Below are positions 17,711 through 25,748 of a DNA stretch of 64,000 bases, piece by piece (position 1 is the first letter of the stretch; every line of letters begins with the position of its first letter). The notes under the pieces were generated by a model. It made no database searches. It saw only the letters and a list, made by a program, of their open reading frames with translations, and had not been told where the DNA came from. The translations under genes and the position numbers were made by a program. This DNA comes from Clostridia bacterium (GTDB lineage: Bacteria > Bacillota > Clostridia > Oscillospirales > Acutalibacteraceae): contig JAFQWA010000037.1 of NCBI GenBank assembly GCA_017407705.1, positions 23,188-87,187 on the forward strand, given 5' to 3'.

Positions 17711-18250
17711 TTAATAGTTCTGTGCTCTGAGCTCGAAGTAAGCCTGGGGATGTGCACAAACGGGGCAAACTGTGGGAGCAGCTTTGCCAAAATGAACATG
17801 ACCGCAGTTACGGCATACCCAAACCATATCGCCGTCCTTAGAGAAAACAAGGCCGCCTTCAACGTTTGCGAGCAGTTTGCGATATCTCTCCTCGTGCTCC
17901 TTCTCAACCTTTGCAACGCCCTCGAACAGCACTGCAATATGATCAAAGCCTTCCTCTCTTGCAACCTTTGCAAACTCGGAATACATATCTGTCCACTCAT
18001 AGTTCTCGCCTTCAGCAGCGTCTAAAAGGTTAGTTGCTGTATCCGGAATACCGCCGTGGAGCAGCTTGAACCACAGTTTTGCGTGTTCCTTTTCGTTAGC
18101 AGCTGTTTCCTCGAAGATAGCAGCGATCTGCTCGAAACCTTCTTTTTTAGCCTTAGAAGCATAATATGTGTACTTGTTTCTTGCCTGTGACTCACCTGCA
18201 AATGCAGCCATCAAATTAGCTTCTGTTTTTGTACCCTTAAGATTGTTCAT
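17711..18250 (-). CDS. rbr: Rubrerythrin
   Basis: A 179-aa peroxide-reducing di-iron protein. The ferritin-like domain (1-135) has iron ligands in [10 protein letters not shown] (Glu ~20), [10 protein letters not shown] and [12 protein letters not shown]-terminal rubredoxin domain has two CxxC knuckles (CRNC ~145, CPVC ~161). It reduces H2O2 to water with electrons from NADH via rubredoxin and is standard in anaerobes. It is the last gene of the perR-dfx-rbr unit (40-bp gap after dfx). AAAGGAG precedes the ATG. Confidence 0.96.
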   Translation of the reverse strand: MNNLKGTKTEANLMAAFAGESQARNKYTYYASKAKKEGFEQIAAIFEETAANEKEHAKLWFKLLHGGIPDTATNLLDAAEGENYEWTDMYSEFAKVAREEGFDHIAVLFEGVAKVEKEHEERYRKLLANVEGGLVFSKDGDMVWVCRNCGHVHFGKAAPTVCPVCAHPQAYFELRAQNY

Positions 18251-18290
18251 TTGTCAAAACTCCTTTATAATAAATAATTTTTCTAACAAG

Positions 18291-18662
18291 TTATTTGTCT
18301 GCCCACAAGCCGTGGAGATTGCAGTAAGCGTAAACGGTAAAGTCTTTACCCACACCTGCAAAGTCGGCAACGGGCGGATCCCCTGCCTTTAAGTATTTTA
18401 CCATAACTTTGTCCTCAGATGCAACACAAATCCACGAAATAAAATGTTCTTCTGTCATAGGATGCTCAACTGAGCCCACGTTAACCGATACCTTACCGCA
18501 TTTTTTAGTTATAATCGGAACGTGCTTCTCCACTGCAGCATCAGTTGTGTTAGGAACAAGCTCCTGCATTTTCTCACCGCAACACATTACCGGAACACCC
18601 TTATCCTCTACCTTATGAATAATATTCCCGCAATGAGCACATTTATAAAATTTTACAGCCAT
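18291..18662 (-). CDS. dfx: Desulfoferrodoxin (superoxide reductase)
   Basis: A 123-aa two-iron superoxide reductase. The N-terminal desulforedoxin knuckle has CAHC (8-11) and adjacent CC (27-28). The SOR domain supplies the Fe(His)4Cys site through KHVPII, EHPMTEEHFISW and the C-terminal CNLHGLW. It reduces superoxide to peroxide, which rubrerythrin downstream removes. The start is 2 bp from the perR stop, indicating coupled translation. Confidence 0.96.
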   Translation of the reverse strand: MAVKFYKCAHCGNIIHKVEDKGVPVMCCGEKMQELVPNTTDAAVEKHVPIITKKCGKVSVNVGSVEHPMTEEHFISWICVASEDKVMVKYLKAGDPPVADFAGVGKDFTVYAYCNLHGLWADK

Positions 18663-18664
18663 AA

Positions 18665-19051
18665 TTATTCTCCTTTTTTCTTACAATTTTTACAAATGCC
18701 TTTAAAGGCAATATCGTACTCTGTAATGCTATGACCCGTGGCATCTAAAGCCGACTGAGCCAAATTCTCCGGCACCACTGTGTAAGGAATGTCAAAAACC
18801 TCGTTACACTCTGTGCAAATCATATGGAAATGGGGCATAGACTTAGCGTCGTACCTATCAGCCGCTCCCAAAACCTCTATTTTTATTATATCCCCATTTT
18901 GGGCTAATAAATTCAAGTTTCGGTAAACTGTTCCAAGACTAAGCTCGGGATTTTCAGCCTTTAGCATAGCATACACAGTATCTGCTGTGGGATGAACCAG
19001 ATTATTCATCACAGCGTTGTAAATTATCTCCCTCTGTTTTGAATATCTCAT
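18665..19051 (-). CDS. perR: Fur family peroxide-responsive repressor (PerR type)
   Basis: A 128-aa Fur-family protein: winged helix (QREIIYNAVMNNLVHPTADTVYAML, ELSLGTVYRNLNLLAQNG), metal site in DAKSMPHFHMICTECNEVFD, and a structural zinc site made by CxxC pairs (CTEC and CKNC). The operon partners are peroxide and superoxide scavengers, which supports PerR rather than Fur or Zur. GAGGTAGC precedes the ATG. A perfect palindrome covers its promoter, implying autoregulation. Confidence 0.93.
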   Translation of the reverse strand: MRYSKQREIIYNAVMNNLVHPTADTVYAMLKAENPELSLGTVYRNLNLLAQNGDIIKIEVLGAADRYDAKSMPHFHMICTECNEVFDIPYTVVPENLAQSALDATGHSITEYDIAFKGICKNCKKKGE

Positions 19052-19065
19052 ACTTGCTACCTCAT

Positions 19066-19084
19066 AATAGTAATGATTACTATT
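19066..19084. promoter_or_regulatory. PerR/Fur-type operator upstream of perR
   Basis: AATAGTAAT-G-ATTACTATT is a perfect 9-1-9 palindrome located 15-33 bp before the perR ATG. Its AT-rich 9-1-9 form with TAAT/ATTA cores resembles the Fur-family box consensus, especially PerR boxes. Confidence 0.85.
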
Positions 19085-19144
19085 TATAATATACCATATT
19101 TTTCAGATTTGTCAAGAGGGATTTTAAAAAATTTTTAAAAAATA

Positions 19145-19180
19145 TAAAAAAGAACGCAGGATAAGTTCCTGCGTTCTTAA
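19145..19180 (-). terminator. Terminator of the first GH16 gene
   Basis: AAGAACGCAGG (19150-19160) pairs with CCTGCGTTCTT (19168-19178). On the minus strand it is followed by a T-rich tract. Confidence 0.9.
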
Positions 19181-19184
19181 AAAA

Positions 19185-20333
19185 TTATCTTTTCTGATAA
19201 ACGCGAACATAATCAACATAGTAGCTGAAGGGGAAATCTGCAGCACTTGTCTGGTTGATATTGCTGGAGGTAAGTGCCAAGTTAAGCAGAATGTAATGAT
19301 TTCTGTGGAACTCGTCCATAGCGGGATCAGTGATGCTAACTGAACCTAAAGTCTTATCGTTGCAGTAGAATCTGATCTGCTGTGCATCCCATTCCATACC
19401 GATAACCAGCCAATCGTTGCTAAGGTTGCCGTTATGAGTATATGTACCTATTCCTTTACCCTTATGACCGTTGTCGTTCCAATGGATAGTGGCGTGATAT
19501 TTTGATCTGTTAGTACCGTAAGCCTCTAAAATGTCGATCTCACCGGTTCTGGGCCAGTAATCACCATTTATAGATTTGCCCAAAGTCCAGAATGCAGGCC
19601 AAGCAGCTTTACAGGGAGTGTCAGGCAGCTTTGCTCTCATTTCAAAAACGCCGTATTTCCAGTCGTAATTACCCTCTGTTTTAATACTTGCAGAGGTATA
19701 ATTAGCATTTCTTTTCTGACCGTGCTGACTGCCCCAGTCGTTAACGATAGCGTCAACACCGTCGTAAAACTCTTTAATTGCGGTAATAACTAAATTACCG
19801 TTTTCAACCTTTAAGTTTTCAGATCTTCTTCTGGTATAGCACTGAGGCTCGTTGTTTCTTGCAAAACCTCTTTCATAAGTCCAGTTGCCTTCATCCAGAG
19901 TTGTACCGTTGAACTCATCGTTCCAAACCAATCTGTAATTGGGGTTGTTAGCAAAATCGTTCTGTCCTAAATGACTTGTATCCGCTTTCGTGGTAGTCGG
20001 TCTTGCGGTAAAGGTCTGTTTTGTGGGGGTAGGTTTGCCGGATGTGGGTTTGGTTGTTGCAACAGTTGACTTAGTAGTAGTCTGGCCCTGAGGCTGTGTA
20101 GCAACAGTTGTTGTGCCTTGTGCATCAGTCTGACCCTGAGTCTGAGTGGCAGTTTCACCTACCGGCTCGGTACCGTCAGTTGTACCGGCTGCAGTTGTGG
20201 TGGAATTACCGGCGGTTGCTGAGGGCTGAGTAGTTGCAGTTGCATCGTCCACAGGCTCTTTGGGAGTGCAGGCTGCAAGGGAGATCACTGTGCAAACACA
20301 CAGTAAAAGCGCAAATAAACGTTTGATCTTCAT
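19185..20333 (-). CDS. GH16 family secreted lipoprotein (beta-glucanase type)
   Basis: A 382-aa lipoprotein: signal with lipobox SLAAC (Cys ~22), then a ~110-residue Thr/Gln/Ala-rich linker, then a GH16 jelly roll from about residue 130. The catalytic signature GEIDILEAYG (nucleophile and acid/base Glu flanking Asp) is near residue 265. YRLVWNDEFNGTTLDEGNW, ARNNEPQCYT and WPAFWTLG are typical of laminarinase/lichenase-like beta-1,3(-1,4)-glucanases. It should act at the outer membrane face on beta-glucans. It is a paralogue of the next gene and has its own terminator. No dockerin. Confidence 0.92.
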   Translation of the reverse strand: MKIKRLFALLLCVCTVISLAACTPKEPVDDATATTQPSATAGNSTTTAAGTTDGTEPVGETATQTQGQTDAQGTTTVATQPQGQTTTKSTVATTKPTSGKPTPTKQTFTARPTTTKADTSHLGQNDFANNPNYRLVWNDEFNGTTLDEGNWTYERGFARNNEPQCYTRRRSENLKVENGNLVITAIKEFYDGVDAIVNDWGSQHGQKRNANYTSASIKTEGNYDWKYGVFEMRAKLPDTPCKAAWPAFWTLGKSINGDYWPRTGEIDILEAYGTNRSKYHATIHWNDNGHKGKGIGTYTHNGNLSNDWLVIGMEWDAQQIRFYCNDKTLGSVSITDPAMDEFHRNHYILLNLALTSSNINQTSAADFPFSYYVDYVRVYQKR

Positions 20334-20423
20334 AAGCTTACCTCTTTTTCAAAAAATACACCGTTATTCTATCATAATGCACAAAAAATGTCAACAATCT
20401 TAAAGCATATTTTCAATAAAATA

Positions 20424-20460
20424 TATAAAAGCCGCAGAGCTGATACTCTGCGGCTTTTAA
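20424..20460 (-). terminator. Terminator of the second GH16 gene
   Basis: AAAAGCCGCAGAG (20427-20439) pairs with CTCTGCGGCTTTT (20446-20458), between the two GH16 genes and just after the stop of the upstream one. Confidence 0.9.
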
Positions 20461-20462
20461 AA

Positions 20463-21572
20463 CTATCTTTTCTGATAAACACGAACATAGTCAACATAGT
20501 AGCTGAAGGGGAAATCTGCAGCACTTGTTTTACCGATGTCGCTGGAGGTGAGTGCCAAGTCTAACATTGCATAATGCTTTCTGTGGAACTCGTCCATATT
20601 AGGATCAGTGATGTCAAACACACCCACTGTAACGCTGTTGAAATAGAATCTGATCTGTTTTTCATCCCACTCCATACCGATAACGTGCCAGTCGTTGCTT
20701 AAGTTTTCGGGATGAGTGTAATCCATTGAGCCCTGCTTATACTCGTTCATCCAAGATGAAGCCTGCTGACCCTTTGATTGGTTAAACCAGTGCACGGTAG
20801 CGCCGTACTTTCTTCTGTTGGTGCCGTAAGACTCTAAAATGTCGATCTCACCGGTTCTGGGCCAGTAGTCACCGTTTATAGAGGTACCCATGGTCCAGAA
20901 TGCAGGCCAAGCGGCTTTGCAGTTGGTATCGGGCATCTTTGCTCTCATTTCAAACACACCGTATTTCCAGTCGTGCTTTGAGGATGTGTTAATACTGCCT
21001 GAGGTGTAGTTAGCCGCTCTCTTCTGACCGTGCTGACTGCCCCAGTCGTTCACAACGGCAAACTCACCGTCGTAATACTCTTTAATTGCGGTAAGCGCAA
21101 GACTTCCGTTTTCAACCTTTACGTTTCTCTCATACTTAGTGTAGCACTGAGGCTCGTTGTTTCTGACAAAGCCTGTTTCATACACCCAGTTGTTAGTGTT
21201 GAGCTTTGTGCCGTTAAACTCATCGCTCCACACCAATTTATATTTGGGATTTTTAGCAAAATCATTCTCTCCAAGGCCCGGGACTGTTGTAGTGGGCTTT
21301 GCAGTGGTCTTTGTATAAATAATGGGTTTCCACTCGGTTTTCTCTGTAACGGGATCCTCAGGTTTAGCAGTTGTAGTTGCAACGGTGGCCGCTGTAGTGG
21401 TGGACACAGTACCCTGAGTGGTCTGTACGTCTGCCTTTTTGGTGGTGGCAGCCGTGGTGGTAGCAGTGGTGGTTGCATTCGCATCAGTGTGTGGCTGTTT
21501 GGGAGTACAGGATGCTAAAGCCGCAACTGTTAAAGTGCAAAGCAGCACTGCCATTAAACGTTTCATTTTCAT
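20463..21572 (-). CDS. GH16 family secreted lipoprotein, paralogue of the neighbour
   Basis: A 369-aa protein starting at the ATG at 21572, 9 nt after AAAGGAG. The lipobox is ALASC. A Thr/Ala/Lys linker to about residue 105 precedes the GH16 domain, with the catalytic GEIDILESYG motif. Relative to its neighbour the catalytic domain carries an extra loop (HWFNQSKGQQASSWMNEYK) near the substrate cleft, which may alter specificity. The two genes are a tandem duplication whose linkers diverged fully while the catalytic cores stayed very similar, including the shared ending SAADFPFSYYVDYVRVYQKR. Confidence 0.92.
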   Translation of the reverse strand: MKMKRLMAVLLCTLTVAALASCTPKQPHTDANATTTATTTAATTKKADVQTTQGTVSTTTAATVATTTAKPEDPVTEKTEWKPIIYTKTTAKPTTTVPGLGENDFAKNPKYKLVWSDEFNGTKLNTNNWVYETGFVRNNEPQCYTKYERNVKVENGSLALTAIKEYYDGEFAVVNDWGSQHGQKRAANYTSGSINTSSKHDWKYGVFEMRAKMPDTNCKAAWPAFWTMGTSINGDYWPRTGEIDILESYGTNRRKYGATVHWFNQSKGQQASSWMNEYKQGSMDYTHPENLSNDWHVIGMEWDEKQIRFYFNSVTVGVFDITDPNMDEFHRKHYAMLDLALTSSDIGKTSAADFPFSYYVDYVRVYQKR

Positions 21573-21630
21573 AAAAAGCACTCCTTTTTTATGTGTTCTA
21601 CCGCCATAATAACACAGCAGATATTAAAAA

Positions 21631-22686
21631 TCAACAACTTTCGTTATGACTTTTTACTACCTTAACAAAGGCCTCCACGTTCTCCCATTTTACCTCTGGC
21701 TCCAATATATGTGAGGGTGCTAACAACAAGCCTCCGCCCTTGCCTACCTCTTTAATAAGCTTGGTGCACACCGCCTCAACCTCATCAGGCGTGCCGAAGG
21801 GCATAGTTGTCTGGGTACCGATACAACCCCATAAAGACACCCTATCACCAAAGGTCTGTTTCACCTTAACGGGGTCCATACACTCAGGCTGAATGGGATT
21901 TAAAATATCCACGCCGATCTCAATAAGATCCCCTAAAATCTCGAACATATTACCGTCGCCGTGGTAGAAGATGAGTATATCGGGTTTAGCCGACTTTGCT
22001 GCGTCTATCACCTTTTTAAGTCGGGGCTTGAGCATAGACCTCCATATATCAGGTGACATCATCATATTCAGCTGAGTGGCAACGTCATCACCAAGACGCA
22101 ACACGTCTGCCCCTGCTTTAGCGTAGTTTTCCGCCATTTTCACACGGATATGGGTGATGTTATCCAGCTGAAGCTGAGCCAACTCAGGCTCCGCCAACAT
22201 ATCCATAAGGAAGGTTTCCATTCCTCTTATATACCAAGCGGTTTCAAATATGGTCATTTCCATTGGTGCAACGGAAATATAATCCTTTTCAAGATTGCTT
22301 TTTATCTGAGCATCCAGAGCCGACCAGTCAAAGTCCTTTTCTGCATCGGGATAAGGGTATTTTGCAAAATCCTCACACTCTGCATCCATCATAGGTGACT
22401 CCATGTGTGAGAAGTGCTCCACACCGCAAAAACGCTGACCGAATCCAAACACGGGATTTATCTGAAGATTGGTCTTATCGGCAAAATATCCATCAAAACG
22501 GGTGGCATCCCCAACAAAAGGAAGATACAGATTGCGTTGAGGGAAATCGTAATACTCCTCATAATCTGTTCTGCCGGTTTGTGCCTTAAACTTTTCAACA
22601 AGAGACGGACACAGCACAAACTCAAAAGGAATAAACTCACTGCCCTGCCTTCTCATTGCTGAAAAAAACGACTCTCTTCTGCCCAT
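21631..22686 (-). CDS. Uroporphyrinogen decarboxylase family protein (methyltransferase-like)
   Basis: A 351-aa URO-D superfamily protein. It lacks the N-terminal RxPxWxMRQAG motif of true HemE and instead resembles the MtaA/MtbA/CmuA-like branch, with DVLRLGDDVATQLNMMMSPDIWRSMLKPRL and FYHGDGNMFEILGDLIEIGVDILNPIQP. Members of that branch transfer methyl groups to or from corrinoid proteins, often acting on plant-derived methoxy compounds. No corrinoid protein lies nearby, so the substrate is unknown. ACGGAGG precedes the ATG, and the MATE gene lies 13 bp upstream. Confidence 0.88.
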   Translation of the reverse strand: MGRRESFFSAMRRQGSEFIPFEFVLCPSLVEKFKAQTGRTDYEEYYDFPQRNLYLPFVGDATRFDGYFADKTNLQINPVFGFGQRFCGVEHFSHMESPMMDAECEDFAKYPYPDAEKDFDWSALDAQIKSNLEKDYISVAPMEMTIFETAWYIRGMETFLMDMLAEPELAQLQLDNITHIRVKMAENYAKAGADVLRLGDDVATQLNMMMSPDIWRSMLKPRLKKVIDAAKSAKPDILIFYHGDGNMFEILGDLIEIGVDILNPIQPECMDPVKVKQTFGDRVSLWGCIGTQTTMPFGTPDEVEAVCTKLIKEVGKGGGLLLAPSHILEPEVKWENVEAFVKVVKSHNESC

Positions 22687-22699
22687 AATAAAACCTCCG

Positions 22700-24067
22700 T
22701 TAATCGGTTATTTCACTGTCACGGGTAATATTTCTTATCCATTTGCCACTGGCAAGTCGCCACAAGCCTAAGGGCATTTTAAGGAACTCGTCGGTGGACA
22801 TCATAAAGTACACAGCCACCGGCGGCCAGTTAAATGCAAAGGCTAACACCGCACCCAGTGCTGTAGTTGCATAGAGGGTGGTTATATCGGTAACCAATCC
22901 GAAAGTAACGTCACCGCCGCTACGCAGTACACCCACTATGTTGGTGGCGTTAAAGGACTGGAAGAAGGTGTAGATAGCGCCCACAAACAGCATCTGCTTT
23001 AACAACCACATTGCATTAGGCGTAAGGGTGGTGATAAGTCCTGTGAACTGACCAAACAGTATCAGCAGCAAAAATGACATCACTCCACATCCAACGCTGA
23101 CGGCAATAAGTGTGTTTGCCTCTTGACGTGCTCGTTTTAACTCACCCTCACCTATGGTCTTACCTACCATAATAGAGGTTGCATTTGCAATGCCAAAGCC
23201 CACTACGGTGGTGAGTCGGCACAGAACAGATACTATATTAGCGGCAGCTACTGCGTCGTCACCCATTCTGCCCAGCACCATCTGCTGTGAGGATATGCCA
23301 AAGGCCCACATAAACTCGTTTACTAAAACGGGAACGCTGTATTTTATAAAGTCCATATACAGATATTTGTTGAACACAAAAATGTGCTTTGCTTTAAAAC
23401 GCAGCACCTTTTCGCCGTAACGGGCGTAAAACAGTACCATTATAAACTCGGAAATTCTCGCTATTAAGGTGGCAACAGCCGCTCCCTTTATGCCCATAGC
23501 AGGAACGCCCAGTGCGCCGAATATGAAAATGTAGTTGAGTATACCGTTTATGAAGAAGGATGCAAGGTAGATAAACATAGATACCTTAACATTCTCAATG
23601 CTTCGAAGCATATTCAGATATATGTTGGTCACCGCCATAAACACATATCCAAAGCCCACTATACGCAGATACTCAGCACCTAAAGTAATGAGGCGGCTTT
23701 CGTTGGTGTATATTTTCATTAAAAGCTCAGGGCAAACTATTGATAAAAATGAAAATACCACGCTTACCGCAAGTGCCAACTGCATTGCAATACCCGTTAT
23801 TTTACGGATAGTCTTAATGTCACCCTTGCCGTTGTACTGAGCAGCAAGTACGTTGCCGCCGGCAGAAAGTCCGAACAAAAACACCGAGAATAGGAAGGTG
23901 GGTTGGTTTGCCAGCGACGAGGCAGACAGCTCAGGCTGGGATACGTTCATCAGCATAAAGGTATCCAGCATTGAAACCGCAACGTTTATTAGGTTTTGCA
24001 GAATGATGGGCACCGAAATGACCAACATACGGGATAAAAATTGTTTAGTAAAAATAAAATTCTTCAC
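22700..24067 (-). CDS. MATE family efflux transporter
   Basis: A 455-aa protein starting at GTG 24067 after AAGGTG. Twelve membrane helices in two MatE halves are visible (SVPIILQNLINVAVSMLDTFML at the N-terminus; SVPVLVNEFMWAFGISSQQMVLGRMGDDAVAAANI near residue 240). It is expected to export cationic drugs or metabolites using a Na+ or H+ gradient. It is transcribed with the URO-D-like gene. Substrate not predictable. Confidence 0.92.
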   Translation of the reverse strand: MKNFIFTKQFLSRMLVISVPIILQNLINVAVSMLDTFMLMNVSQPELSASSLANQPTFLFSVFLFGLSAGGNVLAAQYNGKGDIKTIRKITGIAMQLALAVSVVFSFLSIVCPELLMKIYTNESRLITLGAEYLRIVGFGYVFMAVTNIYLNMLRSIENVKVSMFIYLASFFINGILNYIFIFGALGVPAMGIKGAAVATLIARISEFIMVLFYARYGEKVLRFKAKHIFVFNKYLYMDFIKYSVPVLVNEFMWAFGISSQQMVLGRMGDDAVAAANIVSVLCRLTTVVGFGIANATSIMVGKTIGEGELKRARQEANTLIAVSVGCGVMSFLLLILFGQFTGLITTLTPNAMWLLKQMLFVGAIYTFFQSFNATNIVGVLRSGGDVTFGLVTDITTLYATTALGAVLAFAFNWPPVAVYFMMSTDEFLKMPLGLWRLASGKWIRNITRDSEITD

Positions 24068-24179
24068 TTTTTCACCTTAGTTAACTATATACTCTCATTT
24101 CTCTACTGATTATATAATAGACTAATACAAAATGCAATTTTTATTTTAATGAAATTACAGTAAAAAACGGATTTTATAC

Positions 24180-24208
24180 TTGACAATCGGCGGTTAAAAA
24201 AGTATAAT
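24180..24208 (+). promoter_or_regulatory. tRNA-Leu promoter
   Basis: Consensus TTGACA (24180-24185) and TATAAT (24203-24208) with a 17-bp spacer, 16 bp before the mature tRNA. Confidence 0.9.
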
Positions 24209-24223
24209 AGTTTTTGCAGATTT

Positions 24224-24310
24224 GCCGCTGTGGCGGAACTGGCAGACGCCCGGGACTTAAAATCCCGTGAGGTAACACTCGTACCGGTTCGATTCCGGTC
24301 AGCGGCACCA
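24224..24310 (+). tRNA. tRNA-Leu (anticodon UAA), CCA encoded
   Basis: An 87-nt class II tRNA. The acceptor stem GCCGCTG pairs with CAGCGGC. The anticodon stem CGGGA/TCCCG carries loop CTTAAAA, giving UAA. A variable arm (TGAGGTAACACTCG) and the T-arm CCGG-TTCGATT-CCGG are present. The discriminator A and CCA are genomically encoded. Confidence 0.97.
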
Positions 24311-24351
24311 ACAAAGAAGGAACTTTTGTCTACCAAAAGTTCCTTCTTTGT
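24311..24351 (+). terminator. Terminator of tRNA-Leu
   Basis: ACAAAGAAGGAACTTTT pairs with AAAAGTTCCTTCTTTGT around a 7-nt loop, immediately after CCA. Confidence 0.9.
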
Positions 24352-24354
24352 TTA

Positions 24355-24523
24355 TCCATTGCGAAAGCAATGGCATATCATCACGCTTTAGCGTGTATAT
24401 CATCACCGAAGGTGCATATCATCAACCGTAGGTTGTATGGCTTTCGCAATGATGATATACCGCGTACTGCGTTGCGGATGATATGCAAAACTGCGTTTTG
24501 ATGATATACAAGGCTACGCCTTG
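24355..24523. repeat. Modular array of mini-hairpins separated by ATATCATC / GATGATAT
   Basis: Three ATATCATC words (24375, 24397, 24416) are each followed by a different short palindrome (ACGCTTTAGCGT, ACCGAAGGT, AACCGTAGGTT). After a central CTTTCGCAAT, three GATGATAT words (24451, 24477, 24500) are interleaved with further palindromes (e.g. CAAAACTGCGTTTTG, CAAGGCTACGCCTTG). The left end starts with CCATTGCGAAAGCAATGG. The whole is a composite inverted repeat that could form a cruciform or multi-stem RNA. No coding capacity; probably a dispersed, MITE-like intergenic element. Confidence 0.8.
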
Positions 24524-24587
24524 ATTTATTTTTAAAAAATGATATAATGAATTCGACAAACTTGAATTTGACGAGGAGATTAGCAAG

Positions 24588-24995
24588 ATGAAAGCCGCCA
24601 AAATAGTTGGTATTATTTTTCTTATAATAGGTTTGTTGTTTGCCATTTTGGGGTCAATTAAGTATATTACTTCGTCCATTGCAACTGATGAACGCATATA
24701 TGCAACTGCACATATCGTTAAAATTGATGAGCGAAAGACGGGAGACCCCGAATTCCCTATTGAATACACTACTTTTGTAGAATTTGAAGTAGACGGCAAA
24801 AACATAACCGCCAACTTAAACACACATAATTCGAGTTTCAAAATAGGTAAACAGGTAGATGTATACTATTTTAAAAACGATTTGCAAACGGTGTATGAAG
24901 TAGGAAGCAATACTAATTATTTCATATTTGCGTCGGTTGGACTACTATTTGCAATACTGGGAGCAATATTAACATTTAGAAGAAATACTGTTTAA
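24588..24995 (+). CDS. DUF3592-type small membrane protein
   Basis: A 135-aa protein with an N-terminal helix (VGIIFLIIGLLFAILGSIKYI) and a C-terminal helix (FIFASVGLLFAILGAILTF) enclosing an ~80-residue beta-rich domain (ATAHIVKIDERKTGD, TTFVEFEVDGKNITANLN, KIGKQVDVYYFKND). That is the DUF3592 layout. Function unknown. GACGAGGAG precedes the ATG and TATAAT is at 24543-24548. It stands alone between repeat-rich intergenic stretches. Confidence 0.78.
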   Translation: MKAAKIVGIIFLIIGLLFAILGSIKYITSSIATDERIYATAHIVKIDERKTGDPEFPIEYTTFVEFEVDGKNITANLNTHNSSFKIGKQVDVYYFKNDLQTVYEVGSNTNYFIFASVGLLFAILGAILTFRRNTV

Positions 24996-25091
24996 TGCAG
25001 CTACGCCAATCCAAGTTTGTCGAACGGGGTCGATACACTACTTTTACTTACTCTTACCTCGATTCTACTCCGTTTGGTTACTCTTTCGCAG

Positions 25092-25127
25092 AAAACAGAG
25101 CACCTTAAAAAAGGTGCTCTGTTTTTT
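25092..25127. terminator. Bidirectional-looking hairpin
   Basis: AAAACAGAGCACCTT pairs with AAGGTGCTCTGTTTT over an A-rich loop. It is about 100 bp after the DUF3592 stop. The 315-bp gap 24996-25310 otherwise holds only the tRNA-like scrap and small palindromes. Confidence 0.75.
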
Positions 25128-25132
25128 GTTTG

Positions 25133-25250
25133 TTGCAAGGAATCGAACCGGTGTGTCCATCCCGAGCGATATCCCCAAAAGGGGTGAGCGAGTGGGGACA
25201 TTTTGACGACGGCATCGCCGTCACGAGATTCGACGAAGTCGGCATCACCT
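25133..25250 (-). repeat. Non-coding scrap containing a tRNA T-arm-like segment
   Basis: On the minus strand ACCGGTTCGATTCC (25152-25139) is identical over 14 bases to the T-arm of the tRNA-Leu gene at 24283-24296. The flanking bases cannot complete a T-stem or acceptor stem. Small palindromes follow (e.g. GACGGCATCGCCGTC at 25209-25223). It reads as a relic or part of a dispersed repeat, not a working tRNA. Confidence 0.5.
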
Positions 25251-25310
25251 ATCACTTATTTGCAAATGGTTATGTTTTGTGATATAATTAATTGCAAAGG
25301 AGGCATTATT

Positions 25311-25718
25311 ATGAATGAGTTTACTGCTATCAAAAATAATCAGGATATTGCCGAGTTTTTAGATAAAGCAAACGGTCTTCACGACGGATATATTATATCC
25401 GTAAAATATTCCAACAACGGAATTAAACATATCAACGGAGGATACACATTTAATCCCGAATTTACCGAATTGGCTATTAGCATATTGGTAACAAGTATTA
25501 ACGATACCGCAGTGGAGTTGTTATTTGAAAATATTGATCAATGGCAAATCAAAGAGGGTCATTTCGAAATTACAGAAACAGCTATTTCTTTTACAGAAAG
25601 CGGTTCCGTTATTTGGACAGACGATTGCTCCACCTCACCTGAATTTCTAAATGAAGGATCTTATGTTATTGCCAAAACTATGAAATGGCGAATTAACAAC
25701 GAATCCCTGAAAGACTGA
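25311..25718 (+). CDS. Small soluble protein of unknown function
   Basis: A 135-aa protein starting at the ATG at 25311, 8 nt after AAAGGAGG; the longer frame upstream runs through repeat DNA and has no ribosome site. It begins with a helical stretch (MNEFTAIKNNQDIAEFLDKANG), then LHDGYIISVKYSNNG and alternating beta segments. It is acidic, with no signal peptide or membrane helix. The compact alpha/beta form and orphan setting resemble small immunity-type proteins, but no toxin gene is next to it. The last codons (ESLKD-stop) lie in a 23-bp sequence repeated exactly at 25865-25887, so the 3' end may have been rewritten by recombination. Confidence 0.72.
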   Translation: MNEFTAIKNNQDIAEFLDKANGLHDGYIISVKYSNNGIKHINGGYTFNPEFTELAISILVTSINDTAVELLFENIDQWQIKEGHFEITETAISFTESGSVIWTDDCSTSPEFLNEGSYVIAKTMKWRINNESLKD

Positions 25719-25732
25719 TGCGCTTGTGTCAG
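25710..25732 (+). repeat. 23-bp direct repeat, copy 1 (3' end of the small gene)
   Basis: Starts AAAGACTGATGCGC and is identical to 25865-25887. Here it lacks the TCTTT that completes the hairpin of copy 2, so it is half a terminator fused to the end of a coding sequence. Confidence 0.9.
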
Positions 25733-25748
25733 CCCGATTTCACTTTAC

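Noticed and set aside
21631..22686. Heme biosynthetic hemE
   Set aside because: The N-terminal substrate-binding signature of true HemE is absent, and no other heme genes are nearby.
24355..24523. CRISPR-like array
   Set aside because: The recurring words are 8 bp, switch orientation halfway, and the intervening sequences are palindromes of variable size; no cas genes.
25001..25255. 84-aa minus-strand ORF across the repeat scrap
   Set aside because: Runs through a terminator hairpin and the tRNA-like segment, which indicates translated non-coding DNA.
25133..25260. tRNA gene on the minus strand
   Set aside because: Only the T-loop and a few stem bases match; no acceptor, D or anticodon arms can be folded.
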